Shown: positions 9,212 through 16,735, counted from the first letter of the stretch. The stretch is 64,000 nucleotides of DNA from Calothrix sp. PCC 7507 (GCF_000316575.1 NC_019682.1:2354001-2418000); one strand, 5' to 3'. The notes: a model not told the origin generated them from the letters alone. Numbers and translations: made by a program.

Positions 9212-9454
9212 ATGTCCAATCAAATGATCACATCCGAGTTGTTTGCAGAGTTACCTCATCAGCAACAGGATCTGTGCGCTATTGATACCGATTTTGAGCT
9301 AGCTGGTAGTAATTGCGTTAGTAGGTTGGTAAGTTTGCCAAAAACAATCACTACCCCTCTCACCGGCAGCACAGATAACTCTATAGGTACTACGGCTCAA
9401 GTATTGGGGCGATTGAGTGCGCCAACTGTTCCTGGTGTTGGTGCATTGTCCTGA
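9212..9454 (+). CDS. Small peptide with a diverged export leader
   Basis: An 80-residue product. Its first half, MSNQMITSELFAEL, then a QQQDL segment, resembles the leaders of the four double-glycine precursors 6-7 kb downstream (MSxQxIxSDLL-x-DLS-x-EEQQ). Where they have GG it has ELAGSN after an extra DTDFE stretch. The C-terminal part is rich in Thr, Pro and Gly, without Cys clusters. It may be a diverged or decaying substrate of the exporter encoded at 12550. The start has an AGG three bases beyond a TATAAGT element. Confidence 0.55.
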   Translation: MSNQMITSELFAELPHQQQDLCAIDTDFELAGSNCVSRLVSLPKTITTPLTGSTDNSIGTTAQVLGRLSAPTVPGVGALS

Positions 9455-9835
9455 TGGGCTTTTTAGCAAGCGGCATAGGCTGGGCTGTAGCATAAAACAA
9501 ACTAACTTAACGATTTCCATAGGTGAATCAAAAAATCACCTGTTCCATCAAAGCACCTCGCCTCTTGAGGCTGGAAATGGTGCGTGGGGGTTCTTAAAGA
9601 ATCAAAAGTGAAGTTGCTTCCTCCTACCCCTACCAAAAATTTACAATTGTTATTTTAAATATCTGACCATTACAGAACTTACCCTGTTCAATTTTTCCAG
9701 GTAGTTCTTTGATTTGCAATAAGGTTTGGTTAAGAAGTAAGAAATAGATTTCTTACTCAAAACTGAAGTTACAGTTAGCTTATTGTGCAGGATTTTTAAC
9801 TGATATTTTATACCAGTTGCAAGAAGCAATTTAGC

Positions 9836-10095
9836 AGGACTTACGCAGCTGTCACAATTAAATGACCATTTGTAGGGTGGGCAATGCCCACCGAAACCCG
9901 TATATGGTGGGCATTGCCCAACGCCACTTGACGCCAGTTGCCTCTCCCAAGGGGAGACGCTGCACGTAGCTTGCTTCCCCGAAAAGGTACAAGTCGGGAA
10001 ACCCGCCCACGGCGCTGGCTCCTTTAAGCCGGGGAACCCTAGTCGAGCAGTGACTCCCCTACATGATTAAATTCTGTGACAGTTGCGTAAGTCCT
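9836..10095. mobile_element. MITE-like element with AGGACTTACGCA ends
   Basis: The left end AGGACTTACGCAGCTGTCAC and the right end (inverted) AGGACTTACGCAACTGTCAC are almost identical, and similarity extends into AATTAAAT. The 260-bp element has no open frame. It contains the palindromic repeat at 9871-9920 and a GGGAGACGC-rich part. Ends of this kind are common on small non-autonomous elements of filamentous cyanobacteria. Confidence 0.75.
9871..9920. repeat. GTGGGCATTGCCCAC dispersed repeat, copy C
   Basis: TAGGGTGGGCAATGCCCACC and GGTGGGCATTGCCCA flank a GAAACCCGTATAT centre. This copy lies inside the AGGACTTACGCA-bounded element. Confidence 0.75.
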
Positions 10096-10314
10096 ATTTA
10101 GTAGAGTGGGCAATGTACACTTTACTAATAACCAATTTAAAAAATGTAACAGATATCGCAAATTTGCTGTTAGTAACTATTAGCAGCATATGCTACTGTT
10201 TCACGATTAAGGTCAGCATATAGGTACATACGCTCAAGTATTTTGCAATTTCATGATTGCGTTAATTTGTGTTGTCTTCTTCATATAGGAATCCGATTTG
10301 AGTTTTGAAAAAAT

Positions 10315-10522
10315 CTAAGAGGTTGTTTGAAAAGGGTATTTCCATGTCATGTTAAATGCAGCGTAGCGGAATGTAGGCGTAGCCTTCCCGTTCGCGCAGC
10401 GTCTCCGTCAGGAGAAAGCTAACATCTGGATATGTGCCCCAAACCCTAGATTCTTCTTTACGCTACACTCCAGTCAGAATGACAAAATTATACCTTTTTG
10501 GAGTTTTAAAACATCCTCTAAG
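10315..10522. mobile_element. MITE-like element with CTAAGAGG ends
   Basis: The left end CTAAGAGGTTGTTTGAAAAG is matched in inverted orientation by the right end TTTTAAAACATCCTCTAAG. The 208-bp interior has no open frame and includes the dispersed sequence GTAGCCTTCCCGTTCGCGCA. It looks like a non-autonomous transposon remnant. Confidence 0.6.
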
Positions 10523-10594
10523 TATTTGTAGCCCACCATGTTCCGGGTTTTGGTGGGCAATGCCTACTTAATATTTCAAAAATCAAATACTAGT
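10521..10594. repeat. GTGGGCATTGCCCAC dispersed repeat, copy D (core inverted)
   Basis: The outer arms (AAGTATTTGTAG and TTTCAAAAATCAAATACTAG) match copy A at 641-723, but the central CCGGGTTTTGGTGGGC is its reverse complement. This suggests inversion of the hairpin core. Confidence 0.65.
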
Positions 10595-10661
10595 CCTATA
10601 GGACATTGAGATAACCCTAATTTTTGTTCATCGAATAATTGAAAATAAAGGGTAAAGTGCA

Positions 10662-12458
10662 GTGAATTCCTTACAAAATGAGGAAAACTATTTTGAGAAT
10701 AGATTTGATGATGAGCATCTGAGTTTAGTTGCAGCTAATGAATTCCTTCCCCATATTGGTAAATGGATAAATATTGGAGGAGGCGTTTTAGTCAGTACTT
10801 TGGCGATCGCTCTAGGTCTGACATCAATTCTCAATTACAATGTCACAGTCAAAGTTCCTGCAAGTATTCGCCCACAGGGAGAACTACGCGTTATTCAGCC
10901 TGCGATTAGCGGTACTGTGCAAAAGATTGCAGTCACAGAAAATCAATCCGTTACACAAGGGCAAGCGATCGCTTACATTGATGATTCCCGCCTTCAGAAT
11001 CAAAAGAGCCAATTAGAAAGCAATATTCAACAAAGCCTATTACAACTCAATCCCATTGATGCTCAACTCGGTGAAATCAATGCCCAGATTACAGCACAGA
11101 CAAACTTAATTAATCGCACGGTGATAGCTGCACAAGCTGAGTTAGACGGTACTCAACGCAACTATGAAGATACTCTAATCAAAGCCACAGCAGATATGAC
11201 CCAAGCATCAGCCGCCTTGACGTTGGCTAAAGTACAACGAGACAGATTACAACGAGAAAAACTTTTAACAGCAACTGTGGAAGAAACAGCCGCCGCTTTC
11301 AACTTAGCTAGAACGCAACGAGACAGATTGCAACGGGAAAAACTCTTAACAGCAACTGTGGAAGAAGCTGAAGCCGCCTTGAACTTAGCAAAGGTGCAAC
11401 AAGACCGATTACAGCGGGAAAAACTCTTAACTACGACTGTGGAAGAAGCCGAAGCCGCCTTGAACTTAGCGAAGGTGCAACAAGACCGATTGCAGCCAAT
11501 AGTAGCGTCAGGAGCAATTTCTCGCAGTTTTTTTGAAGAAAAAGCCCAAGTGGTGAAATCGGCCCAGGCGAAGCTAGAACAAGCTAAAGCTAATGCCAAA
11601 AATCTCTTGGAAGAAAAAGCCCAAGCGGTGAAATCAGCCCAGGCGAAGCTAGAACAAGCTAAAGCTAATGCCAAAAATCTCTTGGAGGAAAAAGCCCAAG
11701 CGGTGAAATCAGCCCAGGCGAAGCTAGAACAAGCTAAAGCTAACGCTAAAAATCTCCAAGAAGAAAAAGCCCAAGCTCTGACGATCGCACAAACAAATCT
11801 AGAAAAAGCTAAAACCGCTATCAATCCAAGTAACGCCACTGTAACTATGGCATCTGAACGCATTAAACAAGAACAGGCTAGAGGTGAGGCTATCTTAGCA
11901 GCGCTGAATAAAGAAAGAGAGACTCTGCTGCAACAACGCCTAGAATTTCAAAAACAACTTGATACCACTCGCAAACAACTACAACAAGTAGAAACTGACT
12001 TGAATCAGAGTGTGGTGAGAGCGCCAATCACGGGTACTGTGCTGCAGCTAAATCTTCGCAACCCAGGACAGGTAGTGCAGCCAAGTGAAGCGATCGCCCA
12101 AATCGCCCCTCTTAACGCTCCAACAGTGATCAAAGCTCAAGTACCGGCTCAAAGCATTGACAAAGTGAAGATTGGTCAAAAAGTCCAAATGCAAGTTTCA
12201 GCTTGTCCTTATCCTGACTTTGGCACTCTGACGGGGACTGTCAAAACAATAGCACCAGATGCCCTACCAGTAGAAGCCAACAGCATTAAAGTAGCTACCT
12301 ATGAGGTCACTATAGAGCCAAAAACTACATATCTCGGTAGAGGCGATCGCCAGTGTCATTTGAAAACTGGGATGGAAGGTAGAGCCGATATCATTTCCCG
12401 CCAGGAAACAGTACTCCAGTTCATTCTTCGCAAAGCGCGATTACTCACAGACGTTTAA
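10662..12458 (+). CDS. HlyD-type membrane fusion protein for peptide export
   Basis: A 598-residue adaptor with an N-terminal cytosolic part, one membrane anchor (about residues 36-58), a split biotinyl/lipoyl domain (IRPQGELRVIQPAISGTVQKI and later VVRAPITGTVLQLNLRNPGQ), a long alpha-hairpin, and a C-terminal barrel near residues 490-580. The hairpin tip is probably QPIVASGAISRSFFEEKAQ (about 276-294). The ascending arm carries three 27-residue repeats and the descending arm three 25-residue repeats. It would link the ABC exporter encoded downstream to an outer-membrane channel. The start is GTG, overlapping no other gene. It is presumably co-transcribed with the exporter, 91 bp away. Confidence 0.88.
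   Translation: MNSLQNEENYFENRFDDEHLSLVAANEFLPHIGKWINIGGGVLVSTLAIALGLTSILNYNVTVKVPASIRPQGELRVIQPAISGTVQKIAVTENQSVTQGQAIAYIDDSRLQNQKSQLESNIQQSLLQLNPIDAQLGEINAQITAQTNLINRTVIAAQAELDGTQRNYEDTLIKATADMTQASAALTLAKVQRDRLQREKLLTATVEETAAAFNLARTQRDRLQREKLLTATVEEAEAALNLAKVQQDRLQREKLLTTTVEEAEAALNLAKVQQDRLQPIVASGAISRSFFEEKAQVVKSAQAKLEQAKANAKNLLEEKAQAVKSAQAKLEQAKANAKNLLEEKAQAVKSAQAKLEQAKANAKNLQEEKAQALTIAQTNLEKAKTAINPSNATVTMASERIKQEQARGEAILAALNKERETLLQQRLEFQKQLDTTRKQLQQVETDLNQSVVRAPITGTVLQLNLRNPGQVVQPSEAIAQIAPLNAPTVIKAQVPAQSIDKVKIGQKVQMQVSACPYPDFGTLTGTVKTIAPDALPVEANSIKVATYEVTIEPKTTYLGRGDRQCHLKTGMEGRADIISRQETVLQFILRKARLLTDV
11223..11495. repeat. 81-bp tandem repeat in the adaptor gene
   Basis: Three full units start at 11223, 11304 and 11385, with a partial fourth from 11466. 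Each encodes a 27-residue coiled-coil segment containing DRLQREKLLT. Confidence 0.92.
11535..11770. repeat. 75-bp tandem repeat in the adaptor gene
   Basis: Three nearly identical units start at 11535, 11610 and 11685, with a partial fourth from 11760. Each encodes a 25-residue segment containing EKAQAVKSAQAKLEQAKANA. Confidence 0.93.
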
Positions 12459-12493
12459 TCCCCGGACACTGAGCGTAGTCGAAGTGCAATCCC

Positions 12494-12581
12494 CATTCCC
12501 TAACCATGTTCCAAATATTCAAACTCGGTAAAAACTACATTCCCTAACCATGTTCCATATATTCAAACTCGGTAAAAACTA
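12494..12581. repeat. 44-bp tandem duplication across the exporter start codon
   Basis: Bases 12494-12537 and 12538-12581 are identical but for one base. Each holds the start ATG and the first codons of the exporter gene. The first copy therefore forms a 13-codon upstream frame (12506-12547) whose TAA ends 2 bp before the real ATG at 12550. Confidence 0.92.
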
Positions 12582-14718
12582 CCAGTGTGTTTTACAGTCA
12601 AGTGAAGAAGACTGTGGAGCCGCCTGTATAGCCACGATTTGCAAACATTACAAACGCTTCCTTAGCATCACTCGTAGTCGTGAAGCAGTAGGTACTGGAC
12701 AGCTAGGAACAACTTTATTGGGTCTAAAACGTGGATCTGACGATCTGGGTTTTCATGCCAGAGCAGTGAAAGCTGCACCTGCGATCGTAGACAGAATCCA
12801 AGAATTGCCACTGCCAGCCATCATACATTGGCAAGGCTACCACTGGGTTGTTTTATATGCCCAGCAAGGCAGAAAATACATCATCGCCGATCCATCTGTA
12901 GGTATCCGTTATGTTGATCGTGAAGAGTTAACAGCAGCTTGGAATGGAGTCATGCTCTTATTAGAGCCAGATCCAGAGCGCTTTTATGAACAGCCAAAAG
13001 AAGCAGCAAAAGGTGGCTTCGGGCGCTTTTTTCAACGCATCCTACCTTATCGGGGATTGCTAACTCATGTTTTGCTGATCAATATCGTCATGGGTTTACT
13101 GGCTTTAGGTACACCCATCCTCATCCAACTACTCACAGACGATGTTCTGGTTCGTGGAGACACTCAGTTACTCACTGTTGTTGTGTCGGCCGTGATTGTC
13201 ATGAGCTTGTTCAGTAGCAGTCTACAAGTATTGCAAGCCACTATGGTGGCTCATTTTGGTCAACGGCTGCAATTAGGGCTAGTCTTGGAGTTTGGGCGCA
13301 AAATTCTGCACTTACCTTTGAATTATTATGAAGCCCGACGCAGTGGTGAAATTACTAGCCGACTACGTGATATCAATGAAATCAACCAGTTAATATCACA
13401 GATTGTCGTTCTTTTACCTAGCCAGTTCTTTATTGCAGTAGTGTCTTTCTGCTTGATGCTGTTTTATAGCTGGAAGCTGACACTAGCAGTCATCTTCATC
13501 GCGGTTTTAATGACCCTCTCGACTCTCCCTTTTCTCCCCATCCTCCAACAAAAAACCCGCAGTCTCTTGGTTTTGAGGTCAGAAAATCAAGGCGTTTTGG
13601 TGGAAACCTTCAAAGGCGCACAAGTGCTGAAAACTACAAATGCAGCTCCGCAATTTTGGGATGAATTCCAAAGTCGTTTTGGTCGCCTTGCCAATCTTAC
13701 TTTCAGCACCATTCAAATCGGAATTATCAACGACACTGTGTCTCATTTCCTTTCCACCATTGGTGGCGTTATGTTATTGGGATTAGGAAGCATTTTGGTA
13801 ATTCAAGGCGAGTTGAGTATTGGTCAAATGCTAGCTTTTAACGCCTTACAGGTGAATGTGCTGAATTTAGTTAACTCGTTGGTTGGTTTCGTGGATGAAT
13901 ATTTTCGGTCCCAAACCGCCATCTCTCGTCTCTTGGAGGTCATCGATGCTACACCAGAAGTAATCGGCGGTGGTCAAAAGCCGATTGTAAAAATCTCTGG
14001 CGGTGCAGACATTCATTGCTCCCATCTGCAATTTCATCATCCTGGGAGAGTTGACTTATTAGAAGATTTTTCTCTCAGGCTTCCAGGAGGAAAAGCGATC
14101 GCTTTAATTGGTCAGTCAGGTTGTGGTAAAAGTACTTTCGCCAAACTATTAGGTGGCTTATATCAAGCGAATTCCGGCAATATCCGGATCGGTTTTTTTA
14201 ATATACAAGACCTTTCTCTTGATTCCCTACGACAACAAGTCGTTTATGTACCCCAAGAACCTCACTTCTGGAGTCGCTCGATTTTAGAGAATTTTCGCTT
14301 AGGAACACCTAACATTTCTTTTGAGGAAATTGTCAAAGCTTGCCACATTGCTGATGCAGACGGTTTTATCAGTCAACTCCCCAATCAATATCAAACTGTT
14401 TTAGGGGAGTTTGGGGCTAATCTTTCTGGTGGACAAAGACAACGATTAGCGATCGCTCGCTCAATTCTCACCGATCCACCTGTACTGATTCTAGACGAAG
14501 CGACTGCCGGACTCGACCCAGTCAGTGAATCTCATGTGCTAGACCGACTCTTGGAACATCGCAAAGGTAAAACTACAATTCTGATTACCCATCGTCCCAG
14601 TGTCGTCCATCGAGCTGACTGGATCGTGTTACTCAACAAAGGTGAAATACAACTACAAGGAACTCTCGATACTTTTCTCTCTCAGCAAGGAGAACATCTA
14701 AAGTTTTTAACAATTTGA
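12550..14718 (+). CDS. Peptidase-containing ABC transporter (C39 bacteriocin exporter)
   Basis: A 722-residue protein with three parts in order. The N-terminal C39 cysteine peptidase has Gln16, Cys22 in EEDCGAAC, His98 in GYHWVVLY and Asp114 in IIADPSVG. The six-helix ABC membrane domain spans about 160-450. The nucleotide-binding domain has Walker A GQSGCGKST near 520, signature LSGGQRQR near 625 and PPVLILDEAT. Such transporters cut double-glycine leaders and export the core peptide. All catalytic residues are present, so it should be active. Likely substrates are the GG precursors at 15182-16660. A terminator follows at 14886. Confidence 0.96.
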   Translation: MFHIFKLGKNYQCVLQSSEEDCGAACIATICKHYKRFLSITRSREAVGTGQLGTTLLGLKRGSDDLGFHARAVKAAPAIVDRIQELPLPAIIHWQGYHWVVLYAQQGRKYIIADPSVGIRYVDREELTAAWNGVMLLLEPDPERFYEQPKEAAKGGFGRFFQRILPYRGLLTHVLLINIVMGLLALGTPILIQLLTDDVLVRGDTQLLTVVVSAVIVMSLFSSSLQVLQATMVAHFGQRLQLGLVLEFGRKILHLPLNYYEARRSGEITSRLRDINEINQLISQIVVLLPSQFFIAVVSFCLMLFYSWKLTLAVIFIAVLMTLSTLPFLPILQQKTRSLLVLRSENQGVLVETFKGAQVLKTTNAAPQFWDEFQSRFGRLANLTFSTIQIGIINDTVSHFLSTIGGVMLLGLGSILVIQGELSIGQMLAFNALQVNVLNLVNSLVGFVDEYFRSQTAISRLLEVIDATPEVIGGGQKPIVKISGGADIHCSHLQFHHPGRVDLLEDFSLRLPGGKAIALIGQSGCGKSTFAKLLGGLYQANSGNIRIGFFNIQDLSLDSLRQQVVYVPQEPHFWSRSILENFRLGTPNISFEEIVKACHIADADGFISQLPNQYQTVLGEFGANLSGGQRQRLAIARSILTDPPVLILDEATAGLDPVSESHVLDRLLEHRKGKTTILITHRPSVVHRADWIVLLNKGEIQLQGTLDTFLSQQGEHLKFLTI

Positions 14719-14885
14719 CACTAAGTAGTTGGACACAATTAAATTCATTCGTGGAGATAGGGAACAGAAAACAGAAAGATAATGTGTGTAATTAATTCTG
14801 TTTAACTACATACCTGACAAGTACATCTCAGCATCCATTGAGATTTTTCCCAAAACAAAATCGGAACTAATATTATTCCTGAATG

Positions 14886-14918
14886 ATACCCGAATTCTTA
14901 AAAAAATCGGGTATTTTT
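14886..14918 (+). terminator. Rho-independent terminator after the exporter gene
   Basis: ATACCCGA (14886-14893) pairs with TCGGGTAT (14907-14914), followed by a T run. It would end the adaptor-exporter transcript and leave the precursors on their own promoters. Confidence 0.75.
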
Positions 14919-15137
14919 GGTTGGCAATAACTCTAAAAAAAGAGCTATTTAACTTATATTTTGCATACTATCTTTGTTAGAAAAATAAAATATTTGTAAT
15001 CAACAAAAACAAATTATTAAACTTTAAAGAAAGGATATTTTTTAAAGTTATCATGAATCCAAAGAAATATTTTTTTAATACTAGAATTATAACTTTAGAC
15101 TCATTAAAATAATAAGCTAGTTATTAATAATAAAAAC

Positions 15138-15173
15138 ATAGGTGAAGAACACCTATATAACATAAGTGAGGCA
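15138..15173 (+). promoter_or_regulatory. Leader hairpin upstream of precursor 1
   Basis: ATAGGT (15138-15143) pairs with ACCTAT (15151-15156), followed by ATAACATAAGTGAGG, which contains the ribosome site. Precursor 3 has nearly the same block. Confidence 0.55.
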
Positions 15174-15181
15174 ATTAATTT

Positions 15182-15394
15182 ATGTCAACTCAAATGCTCA
15201 TGTCTGATTTGCTAACAGATTTATCCACAGAAGAACAACAGATTCTAGCCGGTGGACAATTTACAAGTGAAGACGAAAGTGAAGACGAAGACAAAGGTGA
15301 AAGTGAAGGTACAGGAAGAGTCCTTGGTTCCCGTCGCCTTTACAGAATTAGGAGCATAGGAAGAGCAATTGTTAGCGTTCAAAAACTGCGCTAA
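15182..15394 (+). CDS. Double-glycine leader peptide precursor 1 (bacteriocin-like)
   Basis: A 70-residue precursor. The leader MSTQMLMSDLLTDLSTEEQQ ends at ILAGG (GG at residues 24-25), the site cut by C39 exporters. The core begins QFTSEDESEDEDKGESE, strongly acidic, and then turns basic (GSRRLYRIRSIGRAIVSVQKLR), a likely amphipathic cationic helix. It matches the short double-glycine bacteriocin-like precursors known in cyanobacteria; activity is inferred. The conserved hairpin and TAAGTGAGG ribosome site precede it. A strong hairpin follows at 15431. Confidence 0.82.
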   Translation: MSTQMLMSDLLTDLSTEEQQILAGGQFTSEDESEDEDKGESEGTGRVLGSRRLYRIRSIGRAIVSVQKLR

Positions 15395-15430
15395 TTTTTG
15401 GAGTTGGTGTGAGGAGAAGAATCATATAAC

Positions 15431-15459
15431 TAGCTCAAAATATAATTTATTTTGAGCTA
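15431..15459 (+). terminator. Hairpin after precursor 1
   Basis: TAGCTCAAAA (15431-15440) pairs perfectly with TTTTGAGCTA (15450-15459). No clean T run follows, so it may stabilise or attenuate rather than terminate. The GCTCAAAA/TTTTGAGC stem recurs after precursor 4. Confidence 0.55.
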
Positions 15460-15682
15460 AACTGGGCAATTTATTATGTTCTTTTAAGGCATTAACTAGC
15501 CTGCCCAGAAAAAAAGAAAGCTAGGTTCTATAATATACTTAGTACCTAGCTTTATCCTTACTCCAAATACAAGTTTTTAATATGTAGCTAAAGTGTTAGC
15601 CATTTTTGCACTCATCAATGTGTTTTTAATAAATGGGTGTGACCCTAAACCAAACCTTTGCATGAAATTGAGGTAAACAATT

Positions 15683-15856
15683 ATGTCATCACAAATTATC
15701 ACATCTGATTTGCTCATGGATTTATCCATAGAAGAACAACAGCTTCTATCTGGTGGAAAAAAAGGAAGCGATGATGACGACGACTGTTTAGAAAAATGTT
15801 TGAAAGATAAAGGATGCTGGAAAAAGTACAAAAAATGTTACGATAAATGCGATTGA
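15683..15856 (+). CDS. Double-glycine leader peptide precursor 2 with twin CX3C core
   Basis: A 57-residue precursor whose leader, MSSQIITSDLLMDLSIEEQQ, ends in LLSGG (GG at 24-25), nearly identical to those of its neighbours. The 32-residue core opens KKGSDDDDD, then carries Cys35, Cys39, Cys45, Cys52 and Cys56, spaced CX3C-X5-C-X6-CX3C, with many Lys. Two CX3C pairs around a turn suggest a disulfide-linked helical hairpin; the fifth Cys could dimerise or be modified. A GAGG ribosome site lies 10 bp before the ATG. It is too short for common gene-calling limits. Confidence 0.82.
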   Translation: MSSQIITSDLLMDLSIEEQQLLSGGKKGSDDDDDCLEKCLKDKGCWKKYKKCYDKCD

Positions 15857-16103
15857 TAGGACGACTGATTAGTCAATCAATCGTATTTACTCGCTAGTTT
15901 GGTAGTTTAAAGTTTCCAGTAGCTATGGGGAAGAGTAGGATTAATTCTATTCTCCCCTTACTACATGTCTAAATATTTTTTTGACTAATTTTAATTTTTA
16001 ATATTTGAAAAGGCATTTCGTATAAGTCAAAAGTCAGATATTTATCTAATTTATTTCTAACTATAGAATAATTTAAATTGGAGGGAAATATTTAATTATA
16101 GAC

Positions 16104-16138
16104 ATATAGGTAATGCCAACCTATATAAGTAAGTGAGG
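16104..16138 (+). promoter_or_regulatory. Leader hairpin upstream of precursor 3
   Basis: ATATAGGT (16104-16111) pairs with ACCTATAT (16119-16126), followed by AAGTAAGTGAGG with the ribosome site. The loop sequence differs from that before precursor 1 while the stem is kept, which suggests conservation of structure. Confidence 0.6.
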
Positions 16139-16147
16139 TAAAAAAAT

Positions 16148-16396
16148 ATGTCGTTTCAAAGCATCACATCTAGCTTGCTAATTGATTTATCCACAGTGGA
16201 ACAGCAGCTTCTAAATGGAGGACAAGTATCGACTCCAGGGGGACAAACTGCGACTCCCAGAGAAGGAGTATCCAGTCCCGAATCCGTCGAAAATGACACA
16301 GAAGAAAGTTCCGAGGAAGATACGTCATCTTGTTCTAAATCCCGCCGTCGTCGCCGCTTTCCCATACGCCTTTCTGGCTATCTTTATTACAGATAA
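16148..16396 (+). CDS. Double-glycine leader peptide precursor 3
   Basis: An 82-residue precursor with the leader MSFQSITSSLLIDLSTVEQQ and LLNGG at 21-25. The core has a Thr/Ser/Pro segment, then an acidic stretch (ENDTEESSEEDTSS), a single Cys and the basic tail SKSRRRRRFPIRLSGYLYYR. The acidic-then-basic order repeats that of precursor 1, although the sequences are not alike. It is probably exported by the C39 transporter. The start is set by the AAGTGAGG ribosome site 10 bp upstream. Confidence 0.8.
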   Translation: MSFQSITSSLLIDLSTVEQQLLNGGQVSTPGGQTATPREGVSSPESVENDTEESSEEDTSSCSKSRRRRRFPIRLSGYLYYR

Positions 16397-16486
16397 TTGG
16401 GCGAAAACTCCAAATTTAGGAATCGCATAATTTAGAATTTGGCAAATAACGTTTCATACCTATTTACAACATGGAGGGAATTAATC

Positions 16487-16660
16487 ATGTCAAATCAAGT
16501 CATCGACTCTGATCTGCTTGTGGAATTATCCACTGAGGAACAGCAGCTTGTATCTGGGGGAAGTTATGGTATCTACGGCGGCTATTCCCCTTCCAGTAAA
16601 TTCTTTGGTCGTTGTGGCTTCTTTGGTCGTCGTAGCTTCTTTGGTCGTGGCTTCTACTAA
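16487..16660 (+). CDS. Double-glycine leader peptide precursor 4 with FFGR repeats
   Basis: A 57-residue precursor. The ATG at 16487 is chosen because GGAGGGAA lies 7 bp upstream and the product then begins MSNQVIDSDLLVELSTEEQQ like its neighbours; the frame is open further upstream without that match. Cleavage would follow LVSGG (21-25). The core is rich in Gly, Tyr, Phe and Arg and contains FFGRCG, FFGRRS and FFGRGF, encoded by three 18-bp tandem units (16601-16654). One Cys is present. It may be a cationic aromatic peptide. Confidence 0.8.
   Translation: MSNQVIDSDLLVELSTEEQQLVSGGSYGIYGGYSPSSKFFGRCGFFGRRSFFGRGFY
16601..16654. repeat. 18-bp tandem repeat in precursor 4
   Basis: Three units of TTCTTTGGTCGT plus six variable bases, each encoding FFGR and two further residues. 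Confidence 0.9.
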
Positions 16661-16735
16661 GACTATAAAGGCAATAGATTAGGTAGTCTCATAGATGAAA
16701 TTTTGTAATTACTGGAGGATAGAGAAGACTTGCAT

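Larger units (their letters stand above)
9455..10661. other. Gene-free block of nested repeat elements
   Basis: This 1.2-kb stretch has no credible gene. It holds an element bounded by AGGACTTACGCA repeats (9836-10095) enclosing a GTGGGCATTGCCCAC repeat, an element bounded by CTAAGAGG repeats (10315-10522), and another palindromic repeat (10521-10594). It separates the first small peptide gene from the export genes. Confidence 0.7.
14719..15181. other. Spacer between exporter and precursor genes
   Basis: No gene is seen. It holds the exporter's terminator (14886-14918), a very AT-rich 200-bp stretch and the leader hairpin of the next gene at 15138-15156. Confidence 0.6.

Noticed and set aside
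11162-11863. A 233-codon minus-strand open frame opposite the adaptor gene.
   Set aside because: It is the antisense of the tandem coiled-coil repeats; its repetitive Cys/Ser/Ala sequence follows from the plus-strand codons.
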